A DNA stretch of 64,000 nucleotides from Methylibium sp965279545 (GTDB taxonomy: Bacteria > Pseudomonadota > Gammaproteobacteria > Burkholderiales > Burkholderiaceae_C): assembly GCF_965279545.1 (NCBI RefSeq), contig NZ_OZ257250.1:744001-808000 (forward strand), written 5' to 3'. Positions 8,763 to 17,984 of the stretch are shown here, piece by piece. A program made the translations under genes and the position numbers. The notes under the pieces are model-generated. The model ran no database searches and was not told the DNA's origin. It saw nothing but the letters and a program-made list of their open reading frames with translations. Within the stretch, counting starts at the first letter, position 1, and each line of letters begins with the position of its first letter.

Positions 8763-9110
8763 TCAGATGGCGAAATCCTCGATCTTGCGGCCCGAAGCCA
8801 GAGCAGCCTTCAACCAGTTGGGTTGCAGGCCGCGCCCGCTCCAGGTATCGCCGGTGGCCGTGTTGCGATACTTGGCTGCCACCTTGCGGCCCACCGTGCC
8901 GTTGGCCTTGGGTGATTTTGATGGCTTGGCCGCCGATTTGCCGCGCCCGAGATCCGCCAAGGTGATGCCATGTTCGTTCATCAGCGCCTTGATCTTGGCG
9001 ACGACCGCGGCATGTTCTTCGCGGCGCGCGGCCTCGATTTGCTCGGTGAGGGCCGCGGCCTGTTTTTCGAGCGCCGCCTTCTGGGAAATCAGGTCTTGAT
9101 AAGTGGTCAT
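8763..9110 (-). CDS. H-NS-family nucleoid protein, BpH3/Bv3F type
   Basis: A 115-residue xenogeneic silencer-like DNA-binding protein. The N-terminal half is a coiled coil for oligomerisation (LISQKAALEKQAAALTEQIE), followed by a Lys-rich linker. The C-terminus carries the H-NS DNA-binding core (YRNTATGDTWSGRGLQPNW). The start MTTYQDLISQ matches the common MATY/MTTY start of Burkholderiales homologues; the Shine-Dalgarno is weak (GGAG 12 bases upstream), and an ATG six codons earlier is possible. It probably binds AT-rich, curved DNA genome-wide. Confidence 0.9.
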   Translation of the reverse strand: MTTYQDLISQKAALEKQAAALTEQIEAARREEHAAVVAKIKALMNEHGITLADLGRGKSAAKPSKSPKANGTVGRKVAAKYRNTATGDTWSGRGLQPNWLKAALASGRKIEDFAI

Positions 9111-9259
9111 TTCGACAACCAGCTCCATAGGAATGAATCGGAACAGGTGTCCTCCACCTGTTAGAAACATATTCTAGGCCTGGTTTTCGAATCCCGGCAA
9201 TGCGACTACCGAGAGGAAACCCGGTCACGGCCCGGTTTTTGGTCGGGGTATGCCAATAA

Positions 9260-10306
9260 TTACTTGTAACCGACGCGGTCGAGGATCTGCTGGACACGCG
9301 TTGAATTCAGGCCGACCACCGAGATGGGAATCAGCTCGGCCTTGAACGCCCCCATCGAGTCGAGCGCCGGGTTGGCGATCTTGACGCCCGGCACGACCGG
9401 ATACTCGTTGTTGCCGTTCGCGAAGTAGGCTTGGGCCGAATCGGTCGCCAGATACTCCAGGAATTTGATACCCGCTTCGCGATTCTTGGCATGCCTGGCG
9501 AGCGCGCCGCCGGCAATGTTCACGTGGGCGCCCCAGCTCTGCTGGTTCGGAAACACGACTTCGATCTTCTCGACCACGGCCTTGTCCTCGGGTTTGTCGG
9601 ACCTGAGCAGGCGTGCGAGGTAGTAGGTGTTGGTCAGCGCGACGGCGCATTCACCACTGGCCACGGCCTTGATCTGGTCGGTATCGCCGCCCTTGGGTGC
9701 GCGTGCCATGTTGTCGGCGACGCCCTTGAGCCAGGCCTCGGTCTTCTCGGCGCCGAGGTGCTCGTACATCGAGCCGAACAGCGAGAGGTTGTAGGGGTGC
9801 GAGCCGGAGCGTGTGCAGACCCTGCCCTTGTTCTTGGGGTCGGCGAGTTCCTCGTAGGTGTCCACGTCCTCGCGCTTGACGCCGGCCTTGTTGAACACGA
9901 TGACGCGGGCGCGGGTCGAGAAGCCGAACCACTGCGAGCCCTTGCCGTCGTCCTTGCCGCGCAGTTGCGCGGGAATGCGCGCTTCGAGCACGCTCGACTT
10001 GACGGGCTGGAACAGGCCCTCGGCCTCGGCGGCGGTCAGGCGCGCCGCATCGACTAGCAGGACGACGTCGGCCGGGCTCGATGCGCCTTCGCTGCGCAGC
10101 CGCGCCAGCAGCCCGGCGTCATCGGTGTCGACGCGGTTGATCCTGATACCGGTCGCCTGGGTGAAGTTGGCATACAGCGCCTCGTCCGTCTGGTAGTGGC
10201 GAGCCGAGTAGAGGTTGAGCACCGGTGTCTGCGCCGAGGCCGTGAAGGCGGTGGCGAGTGCGGCGCAAGCCAAAGCCGTGTTGGCGAAGATCGAACGAAC
10301 GGACAT
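9260..10306 (-). CDS. Ferric-iron ABC transporter substrate-binding protein (FutA/AfuA-like)
   Basis: A 348-residue periplasmic iron-binding protein. Residues 1-24 are a signal peptide ending TASAQ. Class hallmarks are an N-terminal YSARHYQTDEALY, a PADVVLLVDAARL segment, PKGGDTDQI and a Tyr pair in NTYYLAR, the tyrosines that bind Fe(III) in FutA-type proteins. The ATG at 10306 has AAGGAG five bases upstream. No permease or ATPase gene adjoins it, so it must use a transporter encoded elsewhere. A Fur-like box and a TATACT -10 lie just upstream. Confidence 0.9.
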   Translation of the reverse strand: MSVRSIFANTALACAALATAFTASAQTPVLNLYSARHYQTDEALYANFTQATGIRINRVDTDDAGLLARLRSEGASSPADVVLLVDAARLTAAEAEGLFQPVKSSVLEARIPAQLRGKDDGKGSQWFGFSTRARVIVFNKAGVKREDVDTYEELADPKNKGRVCTRSGSHPYNLSLFGSMYEHLGAEKTEAWLKGVADNMARAPKGGDTDQIKAVASGECAVALTNTYYLARLLRSDKPEDKAVVEKIEVVFPNQQSWGAHVNIAGGALARHAKNREAGIKFLEYLATDSAQAYFANGNNEYPVVPGVKIANPALDSMGAFKAELIPISVVGLNSTRVQQILDRVGYK

Positions 10307-10326
10307 ACAGGCTCCTTGTGTCAAGA

Positions 10327-10362
10327 AGCTGTCAGTATAAGAGCCAACGAGAATGATTCGCG
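10327..10362 (-). promoter_or_regulatory. Possible Fur box and promoter of the iron-binding protein gene
   Basis: The 15-mer CGAGAATGATTCGCG (10348-10362) matches the 7-1-7 Fur consensus at about 10 of 14 positions. On the minus strand a TATACT -10 box lies at 10339-10334, so the box would cover the -35 region. Repression by iron-loaded Fur would fit the product. Confidence 0.5.
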
Positions 10363-10412
10363 TCTGCGGTGCCGCTGCTCCGGGCCGATGGGCCCGCTCC
10401 GGTACGCGCGAC

Positions 10413-10688
10413 TCAGCTTGCCGGCGGCGGCACGTAGCCGGCCGGCTGCTCGGCGCCTGCCCCGAAGAAGAAGTTCTCCATCTGGCGCGCAAGGTACTGG
10501 CGGGCGCGCGCATCGGCCAGGTTCAGGCGGTTCTCGTTGACCAGCATCGTCTGGTGCTTGAGCCACTGCGCCCAGGCTTCCTTGCTGACGCTGTCGTAGA
10601 TGCGCTTGCCGAGTTCGCCGGGGTAGGGCGCGAAGTCGAGTCCGTCGGCGTCCTTCTTCAGCAGGATGCAGTGCACGGTGCGGGCCAT
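10413..10688 (-). CDS. yggX: Fe(II)-trafficking / oxidative damage protection protein YggX
   Basis: A 91-residue YggX protein, thought to protect Fe-S clusters and to handle labile iron. The diagnostic N-terminus MARTVHCILLKKDADGLDF contains the conserved C7, and the middle has the family WLKHQTMLVNENRLNL segment. AAGGAG lies six bases before the ATG. It is the second gene after argA, 31 bp downstream, and is followed by the iron-binding protein gene, though that has its own promoter signals. Confidence 0.96.
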   Translation of the reverse strand: MARTVHCILLKKDADGLDFAPYPGELGKRIYDSVSKEAWAQWLKHQTMLVNENRLNLADARARQYLARQMENFFFGAGAEQPAGYVPPPAS

Positions 10689-10719
10689 GAGGAACTCCTT
10701 CTTGTCGGGTCGGTGAAGC

Positions 10720-12060
<1,341 letters not shown>

Positions 12061-12193
12061 GCGGGCTTCAGGAGGCTGCGCGGATTGTGCCGCACAGGGG
12101 GCGGCGCAGACTGCGGCAGGGCGAGCCGGCGCATTGACGCGAAGGCTGTGCGAGCGGACGATGCGGCACCACCCACCGCATTGGAGACGGCTC

Positions 12194-12583
12194 ATGGATG
12201 CCTACACCACCCACGGCGCATTCAGCTGGTCCGAGCTGATGACGAAGGACGCCGCCGCGGCGACCCAGTTCTACGGCCCGCTGCTCGGATGGACCTTCGA
12301 CACGATGAACATGCCGCATGGCGCGTACCACGTGATCAAGGTCGGCGACACCCCGGTGGGCGGCATCATGGGCCCGGCGCCCGACGCGCCGCCGATGCCG
12401 CCGGCCTGGGGCTGCTATGTCACCGTGAGCGACGTGGACGCGACGGCGGCCCGCGTCGGTGCACTCGGTGGCCGCGTGCTGGTGCCGCCGATGGACATCC
12501 CGGGCGTCGGCCGCTTCACCGTGATCGGCGATCCGCAGGGCGCAATACTCAACCTCATCACCTACGCGCCGCGCCCCGGCTGA
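12194..12583 (+). CDS. VOC-family (glyoxalase/bleomycin-resistance fold) protein
   Basis: A 129-residue single-domain member of the vicinal-oxygen-chelate superfamily, close to a CFP-30/27 kDa antigen type: FSWSELMTKDAAAATQFYG at the start, GWTFDTMNM, then GCYVTVSDVDATAARV and a final DPQGAILNLI. Function is not predictable from sequence; such proteins may isomerise or detoxify small carbonyl compounds. GGAG lies seven bases before the ATG. Divergent from argA and just upstream of hrpA. Confidence 0.85.
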   Translation: MDAYTTHGAFSWSELMTKDAAAATQFYGPLLGWTFDTMNMPHGAYHVIKVGDTPVGGIMGPAPDAPPMPPAWGCYVTVSDVDATAARVGALGGRVLVPPMDIPGVGRFTVIGDPQGAILNLITYAPRPG

Positions 12584-12598
12584 ACCGTGCTCTGCCGC

Positions 12599-12622
12599 GG
12601 GGCGCCGGATAATGCGCCCCAG
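12599..12622 (+). promoter_or_regulatory. Hairpin and -10-like box abutting the hrpA start
   Basis: GGGGCGC (12599-12605) pairs with GCGCCCC (12614-12620), ending one base before the GTG start. The loop contains GGATAAT, which also resembles a -10 box that would start transcription at or next to the GTG. No Shine-Dalgarno is visible. Confidence 0.4.
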
Positions 12623-15600
12623 TGAATTCGCCCTCCGTTGTTCCCGCGACGCGCTCCGCTCCCACGGCGCGCGCATTGCCCCCGATCACCTTTCCCGAAG
12701 CGCTGCCGGTCTCGGCGCGGCGCGACGAGATCGCGCGCGCGGTGCAGGCGCACCAGGTCGTCATCGTCTGCGGCGAAACCGGCTCCGGCAAGACCACGCA
12801 GTTGCCCAAGCTGATGCTCGCGCTGGGGCGCGGCAAGGCCAATGCCCAGCCTGGCGAGCGCGGCCGGCTGATCGGCCACACGCAGCCGCGCCGCATCGCC
12901 GCGAGTTCGGTCGCCAAGCGCATCGCCGAGGAGCTGGACACGCCGCTCGGCGAGGTGGTCGGCTACAAGGTGCGCTTCCAGGACCGCCTCACGCCGAACG
13001 CCTCGGTCAAGCTGATGACCGACGGCATCCTGCTCGCCGAGACGCAGATCGACCCGCTGCTGCTGGCCTACGACACGCTGATCATCGACGAAGCGCACGA
13101 GCGCTCGCTCAACATCGACTTCCTGCTCGGCTACCTGCGCCAGATCCTGCCGCGGCGGCCCGACTTGAAGATCATCGTGACCTCGGCGACCATCGACGCC
13201 GACCGCTTCGCGAAGCATTTCGCTGCGCCCCACCCGGCGCCGGGCCGCCCCAAGCCGGGCGGCGCCCCCCTGGGGGGCAGTGACGGCGCGGAGCGTGGGG
13301 CGTGGGGGTCGGACTTGATTCCGGCGCCGGTGATCCAGGTGAGTGGCCGGCTGTTCCCGGTCGAGCAGCGCTGGCGGCCGTTCGACGAGTCTCGCGAGCA
13401 CGACCTGAACGACGCGATCGCCGACGCCGTCGACGAACTCTGGCGCGAAGGCAGCGGCGACGTGCTGGTGTTCCTGCCCGGCGAGCGCGAGATCCGCGAG
13501 GCCGCCGACCACCTGCGCAAGCACCTGCTCCAGCAGCACCGCGGCGGCCCGCAGCCCGAGATCCTGCCGCTGTTCGCGCGGCTGTCGCAGCCGGAGCAGG
13601 ACCGCGTGTTCCAGGCCGGCAATGGGCGGCGCATCGTGCTGGCCACCAACGTGGCCGAGACCTCGCTCACGGTGCCCGGCATCCGCTACGTGGTCGACGC
13701 CGGCACCGCGCGCGTCAAGCGCTACAGCTACCGCAACAAGGTCGAGCAACTGCAGGTCGAACCTGTGAGCCAGGCGGCGGCCAACCAGCGCGCCGGCCGC
13801 TGCGGCCGCGTGGCCGACGGCATCTGCATCCGGCTCTACGACGAGAAGGACTACGCCGGCCGGCCCCGCTTCACCGACCCCGAGATCCTGCGCAGCTCGC
13901 TGGCCGGCGTGATCCTGCGCATGAAGGCGCTGGGGTTGGGGGACGTCGAGGCCTTCCCCTTTCTCGAGCCGCCACCGAAGAAGGCCGTCGCCGACGGCTA
14001 CGCGCTGCTCAACGAACTGGGCGCGACCGACGACGCCAACGAGCTGACGGCCATCGGCAAGGAGCTCGCGAAGCTGCCGCTGGACCCGCGCATCGGCCGC
14101 ATGATCCTCGCGGCGCGCGACCGGCAGGCGCTGGCCGAGGTGCTGGTGATCGCCAGCGCCCTGTCGGTGCAGGACGTGCGCGACCGCCCGCTGGAGCAGC
14201 AGCAGGCCGCCGACCAGAAGCACAAGCTGTTCGACGACGAGCGCTCCGAGTTCGTCGGCTACCTGAAGCTGTGGCTCTGGATCGAGGAAGGGCGAGGGCA
14301 TGCGGTGGCCGCCGGGGCCACTCCCTCTCCCGCTCGCGCGGGAGAGGGCCGGGGCGAGGGCGGCCCGAGCCACAAGCTCAGCAACCGCCAGCAGGAGCAG
14401 CGGCTGCGCGAACACTTCATCAACCCGCGCCGCGTGCGCGAGTGGCGCGACATCCACTCGCAACTGCACACCGTGGTGGCCGAACACGGCTGGCGGCTCA
14501 ACGGCGCGCCCGCCACCTACGAGCAGCTTCACCTGGCGATGCTGGCCGGCCTGCTGGGCAATGTCGGCTGCAAGAGCGACGACGAGGACTGGTACCTCGG
14601 TGCGCGCGGCATCAAGTTCTGGCGCCACCCCGGTGCACACCTGAGCAAGAAGCCGGGCCGCTGGCTGATCGCCGCCGAACTGGTGGAGACCACGCGGCTA
14701 TTCGGCCGCGCGCTGGCGGCGATCGAGCCGCCGTGGATCGTGCAGGTGGCCGGCCACCTGCTGAAGAAGCAGCTGCTCGAGCCGCACTGGGAGAAGAAGG
14801 CGGCCGAGGTCGTCGCGCTCGAACGCGCCACGCTGTACGGGCTGGTGGTCTACAACAACAAACGGGTGAACTTCGGCAACGTCGACCCGGCGGCGGCGCG
14901 CGAGATCTTCATCCGCGAGGCGCTGGTCAACGGCGAGTGGGAGAGCCGCTTGCCCTTCCTGGCCCACAACCGCAAGCTGATCCGGCAGGTGGAAGACCTG
15001 GAACACAAGTCGCGCCGGCAGGACGTGCTGGTCGACGACGAGCTCATCTTCGCCTTCTACGACCAGCAACTGCCCAAGGACGTGTGCTCCGGCACGACGC
15101 TGGAACGCTGGTACCGCGCCGAGAGCCTGCAGCAGCCCAGGCTGCTGATGCTGACGAAGGACGAGCTGATGCGCCACGAGGCCGCGGGCATCACGACCGC
15201 GGCCTTCCCGAAGACCCTGCGCCTCGGCGGCATCGACTGCGAGGCGGCCTACCTGCACGAGCCCGGCGACAGCAAGGACGGCCTGACCGTCACCGTGCCG
15301 ATCTATGCGCTGAACCAGGTGAACGAGGAGCGCTGCGAGTGGCTGGTGCCCGGCCTGCTGAAGGACAAGGTGCTGGCGCTGCTGAAGAGCCTGAACCAGA
15401 GGCCGCGCTCACGGCTGGTGCCGCTGCCCGAGTATGCGGCCGAGTTCTGCGAACTGACGCCGTTCGCGCAGGGCGGCCTGCTCGATGCCCTGCTGAAGGC
15501 GGTGCGCGAGCGCACCCAGATCGCGGTGCAGCGCAACGACTTCAAGCTCGAGACGCTGCAGCCGCACCTGTTCATGAACTTCCGCGTCGCCGACGAGCAC

Positions 15601-16689
15601 GGCCGCCAGCTCGGCATGGGCCGCCACCTGCCGACGTTGAAAGCCGAGCTGGGCGCGCAGGCGCGGTCGGCCTTCCAGGCGCTGGCGGCCTTGAAGCTGG
15701 GGGGGGTGGAGCAGGCGGCGAGCCCGCCCTCACCCCAACCCTCTCCCGCCAGCGGGAGAGGGGGCCGCAGGGACTCTCTCCCTCTCCCGCTGGCGGGAGA
15801 GGGCCGGGGTGAGGGCACGCCACCTCCCGCCTCACCTCCGCAGCGCCACACCGCCTGGACCTTCGGCGAGCTCCCCGAGCTGATGGAGATCCGCCGCGGC
15901 GCGCAAAGCCTGGTCGGCTTCCCGGCGCTGATCGACAAGGGCGCGCACGTCGAGATCGAGGTCTTCGACGAGCCCGATGTCGCGGCAGCCCGGCACCGTG
16001 CCGGGCTGCGCCGCCTGATCGCGCTGCAGATCAAGGAGCCGCTCAAGTACCTGGAGAAGAACATCCCCGACCTGCCGCGCATGGCGGTCGCGTACATGGC
16101 GCTCGGCGGCAGTGCCGACGAACTGCGTGCGCAGATCGTCGACGTGGCGCTCGATCGTGCCTTCCTGGCCGACCCGCTGCCGGCCGACGCAGCGCGCTTC
16201 GCGAAGCGCATCGAGGAAGGGCGCACGCGGCTCAACCTCATTGCGCAGGAGGTCGCGCGCCTCGCGGCCACCGTGCTGGCCGAGCACGCCGCCGCCGCGC
16301 GCAAGCTCAAGGACACGCGGCCGGCAAAGGAGGCGGCCGACGACGCGGCGGCCCAGCTCACCCGCCTGTGCCCCAAACGCTTTCTCACCGACACCGGCTA
16401 CGCGCAACTGCACCACCTGCCGCGCTACCTGAAGGGCATCACACTGCGGCTCGACAAGTGGCGCGCCGACCCGGCGCGCGACGCGGCACGCCTGGCCGAG
16501 CTGCGCCCGATCGAGCAGCGCTACCTGCGGCGGCTGGCCGAGCTCAAGGGCGCGGCCGACGCGCGGCTCGACGAGTTCCGCTGGCTGCTCGAAGAGCTGC
16601 GCGTGAGCCTGTTCGCGCAGGAGCTGCGCACGCCACAGCCGGTGAGCGCCAAGCGCCTGGAAAAGGCCTGGGCGCAGCTCAGCGCCTGA
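12622..16689 (+). CDS. hrpA: ATP-dependent RNA helicase HrpA (DEAH box)
   Basis: A 1355-residue DEAH helicase that acts on mRNA and on stalled ribosomes in Gram-negative bacteria. Walker A is GETGSGKT at residues 51-58 and the DEAH box is at 156-159 (IIDEAHERS); helicase motif VI (NQRAGRCGR) is near residue 390. The long C-terminal HrpA/DUF3418 region is present and ends EKAWAQLSA. E. coli HrpA has 1300 residues. The excess here is explained by three in-frame repeat insertions (about residues 203-233, 561-583 and 1031-1073), rich in Pro, Gly, Arg and Ser and unlike the rest of the protein. GTG start with no clear ribosome binding site. Confidence 0.95.
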   Translation: MNSPSVVPATRSAPTARALPPITFPEALPVSARRDEIARAVQAHQVVIVCGETGSGKTTQLPKLMLALGRGKANAQPGERGRLIGHTQPRRIAASSVAKRIAEELDTPLGEVVGYKVRFQDRLTPNASVKLMTDGILLAETQIDPLLLAYDTLIIDEAHERSLNIDFLLGYLRQILPRRPDLKIIVTSATIDADRFAKHFAAPHPAPGRPKPGGAPLGGSDGAERGAWGSDLIPAPVIQVSGRLFPVEQRWRPFDESREHDLNDAIADAVDELWREGSGDVLVFLPGEREIREAADHLRKHLLQQHRGGPQPEILPLFARLSQPEQDRVFQAGNGRRIVLATNVAETSLTVPGIRYVVDAGTARVKRYSYRNKVEQLQVEPVSQAAANQRAGRCGRVADGICIRLYDEKDYAGRPRFTDPEILRSSLAGVILRMKALGLGDVEAFPFLEPPPKKAVADGYALLNELGATDDANELTAIGKELAKLPLDPRIGRMILAARDRQALAEVLVIASALSVQDVRDRPLEQQQAADQKHKLFDDERSEFVGYLKLWLWIEEGRGHAVAAGATPSPARAGEGRGEGGPSHKLSNRQQEQRLREHFINPRRVREWRDIHSQLHTVVAEHGWRLNGAPATYEQLHLAMLAGLLGNVGCKSDDEDWYLGARGIKFWRHPGAHLSKKPGRWLIAAELVETTRLFGRALAAIEPPWIVQVAGHLLKKQLLEPHWEKKAAEVVALERATLYGLVVYNNKRVNFGNVDPAAAREIFIREALVNGEWESRLPFLAHNRKLIRQVEDLEHKSRRQDVLVDDELIFAFYDQQLPKDVCSGTTLERWYRAESLQQPRLLMLTKDELMRHEAAGITTAAFPKTLRLGGIDCEAAYLHEPGDSKDGLTVTVPIYALNQVNEERCEWLVPGLLKDKVLALLKSLNQRPRSRLVPLPEYAAEFCELTPFAQGGLLDALLKAVRERTQIAVQRNDFKLETLQPHLFMNFRVADEHGRQLGMGRHLPTLKAELGAQARSAFQALAALKLGGVEQAASPPSPQPSPASGRGGRRDSLPLPLAGEGRGEGTPPPASPPQRHTAWTFGELPELMEIRRGAQSLVGFPALIDKGAHVEIEVFDEPDVAAARHRAGLRRLIALQIKEPLKYLEKNIPDLPRMAVAYMALGGSADELRAQIVDVALDRAFLADPLPADAARFAKRIEEGRTRLNLIAQEVARLAATVLAEHAAAARKLKDTRPAKEAADDAAAQLTRLCPKRFLTDTGYAQLHHLPRYLKGITLRLDKWRADPARDAARLAELRPIEQRYLRRLAELKGAADARLDEFRWLLEELRVSLFAQELRTPQPVSAKRLEKAWAQLSA
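13231..13317. repeat. GC-rich chromosomal repeat element inserted in frame in hrpA (element A)
   Basis: The stretch contains GCGCCGGGCCGCCCCAAGC (13237-13255) and a CCCCCCTGGGGGG palindrome, followed by a GGAGCGTGGGG segment. This looks like a repeat family that is normally intergenic in Burkholderiales. The first 19 bases recur exactly at 53814-53832. In hrpA it encodes about 30 extra residues without a stop. Confidence 0.7.
14318..14360. repeat. REP-like hairpin element inserted in frame in hrpA (element B)
   Basis: An 11-bp perfect stem CCCTCTCCCGC / GCGGGAGAGGG (14323-14333 with 14338-14348) with a 4-nt loop, followed by CCGGGGCGAGGG. It is translated as TPSPARAGEGRGEGG, a peptide foreign to HrpA. 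The same core occurs twice more at 15739-15803. Confidence 0.75.
15726..15816. repeat. Inverted pair of REP-like hairpins inserted in frame in hrpA (element C)
   Basis: Two CCCTCTCCCGC-NN-GCGGGAGAGGG hairpins (15739-15762 and 15780-15803) bounded by GCCCTCACCCC (15726-15736) and its complement GGGGTGAGGGC (15806-15816). The whole unit is therefore a 91-bp inverted repeat of element B type. It reads through as a Ser/Pro/Gly/Arg-rich segment of about 40 residues. Confidence 0.78.
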
Positions 16690-16697
16690 GCCGTGCC

Positions 16698-16724
16698 TTG
16701 CGTGCAAGGGGCGCTGGCTACAAT
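16698..16724 (+). promoter_or_regulatory. Probable tRNA-Pro promoter
   Basis: A TACAAT -10 box at 16719-16724, 11 bp before the tRNA, with TTGCGT at 16698-16703 as a -35-like element at a short 15-bp spacing. Confidence 0.5.
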
Positions 16725-16735
16725 CGGCGCTCAGT

Positions 16736-16812
16736 CGGGGCGTAGCGCAGCCTGGTAGCGCAACTGGTTTGGGACCAGTAGGTCGCGAGTTCGAATCCCG
16801 CCGCCCCGACCA
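16736..16812 (+). tRNA. tRNA-Pro (anticodon TGG)
   Basis: A complete 77-nt cloverleaf. The acceptor stem CGGGGCG pairs with CGCCCCG, the anticodon loop is TTTGGGA (anticodon TGG, reading CCA-type proline codons), the T-arm contains GTTCGAATC, and CCA is encoded. It follows hrpA by 46 bp. Confidence 0.97.
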
Positions 16813-17209
16813 TATGAATCAAGTAGTTAGGTGATTTCTCGACGCTGCGATTTTCTAACGCCGAGGGATTCTTCTAACGCGGCAAGGTGTTGAGGTGCTG
16901 GGCGTGCATGTTCCGTGGCCGCACCGCCTCCTCAGGGCAGAGCGGCACGTGTGTGTATCCACACCGGCCACAGCGCGAGATAAGCATCGAGCGCGCCAAG
17001 GAGGCGGTCACCAATATCGACCGTGCCACCGCCGATCCACTCGAACACGGCCGTCGCTCCGACGAAGGCCCACGCTCGAGAAGTCACAACCGCGTTCATG
17101 TTGCGCGAGGTGGCGACAGAAGCGGCGAGAGCGGTAGGAATTCGCACGCGTCGCGGGGCAATTCCAAGCCGTCACGAAGGCGGCCCGGCTCGTTCCTACA
17201 CTCCGCGCC
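16813..17209. other. Stretch with no supportable gene, downstream of tRNA-Pro
   Basis: About 400 bp that begins lower in GC than its surroundings and contains two TTCTAACGC copies (near 16853 and 16872). Short frames on both strands overlap here. One minus-strand frame (16932-17099) is rich in hydrophobic residues but has no recognisable family or start signal. No integrase or second tRNA fragment was seen, so a lost integrated element is only a guess. Confidence 0.4.
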
Positions 17210-17482
17210 ATGCCCAACAGCACCCCGCATGCACCGGCCGTTCTGGCGCAAGCCACGACCACCGGCTACACGTCCGACGCACCGAAGCACCACGCGGTGA
17301 CCTTGGCCCCCGACGAGCGTCCGCCGGCCTCCTACGGAACACTGGAGCTCATCGGATTCCTCGCCATTGCCGCAGCGGCGGGTGCGGTCTACGTCGGTGC
17401 TCGCAGAACCCGTCAGGACCGGCCAGGCAGCGCGAGCGTGGCACGCGACAAACCCAAGCCCCGCCGGGCTTCCAAGAGCTAG
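17210..17482 (+). CDS. Possible small single-pass membrane protein
   Basis: A 90-residue frame I do not recognise. An N-terminal polar part (residues 1-40) is followed by one clear hydrophobic segment (LELIGFLAIAAAAGAVYVGA, about 45-65) and a strongly basic tail (RRTRQDRP, KPKPRRASKS), a pattern that obeys the positive-inside rule. No Shine-Dalgarno stands out. It could be a chance frame in GC-rich DNA, but the membrane-plus-basic-tail arrangement makes it better than the competing frames. Confidence 0.35.
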   Translation: MPNSTPHAPAVLAQATTTGYTSDAPKHHAVTLAPDERPPASYGTLELIGFLAIAAAAGAVYVGARRTRQDRPGSASVARDKPKPRRASKS

Positions 17483-17530
17483 GGTCTGTGCAACCCGGGC
17501 ATGAGCCTTCCCCGTTGGCGTGAACAGGCT

Positions 17531-17869
17531 CTAGTTGCCGGCGTGCGCGCAGCGGTCCTGCTCCAGCCCGGCGACGCCGTCGGCCTGTGAGCCGCCCTCG
17601 AGCAACTCGAACCGGCTCCAGTCCGGTAGCCGAGGAAAGGCCTGCAGATCGAGGTACTCGGGCTTGAACACGTCCACATCCCAGCCTTCATGCTCTGCGC
17701 TGTGCATGCGCATGGCGGGCTCGCCCTGCGCGTGCCGTGGGCGCAGGCTGATCAGCCAGCGGGCGATGTACACCCCCGGCAACAGGCGCCGGCGCGATCC
17801 GTCCCGGCAGGAGTAGCCCCAGACCATCGATCCCTGCTTGACGCGAATCCTGAGCCGCTCCGCTTCCAT
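17531..17869 (-). CDS. Hypothetical protein, uncertain
   Basis: A 112-residue frame starting MEAERLRIRVKQGSMVWG. The composition (Trp, Tyr, Glu and Asp spread evenly, few Arg/Ala runs, segments such as LLPGVYIARWL and LDLQAFPRLPDWSRFELLEGG) is that of a real protein rather than a GC-rich shadow. I know no family for it. The open frame extends further upstream to 18064, but that part is Arg/Ser/Thr-rich and overlaps the VOC gene. Confidence 0.4.
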   Translation of the reverse strand: MEAERLRIRVKQGSMVWGYSCRDGSRRRLLPGVYIARWLISLRPRHAQGEPAMRMHSAEHEGWDVDVFKPEYLDLQAFPRLPDWSRFELLEGGSQADGVAGLEQDRCAHAGN

Positions 17870-17984
17870 CGGCGCCCCCGTGCCACTCGATACCGCATTC
17901 TGGGAACTTCGGCGTCGGCGGTGCTTGCGCTCGATCAAGGTCGCGGGCGCTTTGTCCTCGGGTTCGTGCAAACGGCTGCAGGTT

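Noticed and set aside
9219..9242. Possible terminator after the iron-binding protein gene
   Set aside because: The stem (AAACCGG-like with a bulge) is imperfect and the T-run on the minus strand is only three bases.
12562..14640. A 692-codon minus-strand frame opposite hrpA
   Set aside because: Antisense to the helicase core; low-complexity composition.
13237..15816. hrpA insertions as frameshifts or sequencing errors
   Set aside because: All three keep the frame, contain no stops and match repeat cores found elsewhere, so real insertions are the simpler reading.
16932..17099. A short minus-strand frame with hydrophobic stretches
   Set aside because: It might be a membrane peptide, but there is no ribosome binding site or family match and it is only about 55 residues; noted in the gap entry instead.
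16887..17300. A 137-codon plus-strand frame after tRNA-Pro
   Set aside because: Arg/Ser/Pro-rich, no hydrophobic or conserved pattern, overlaps a better small frame at 17210.
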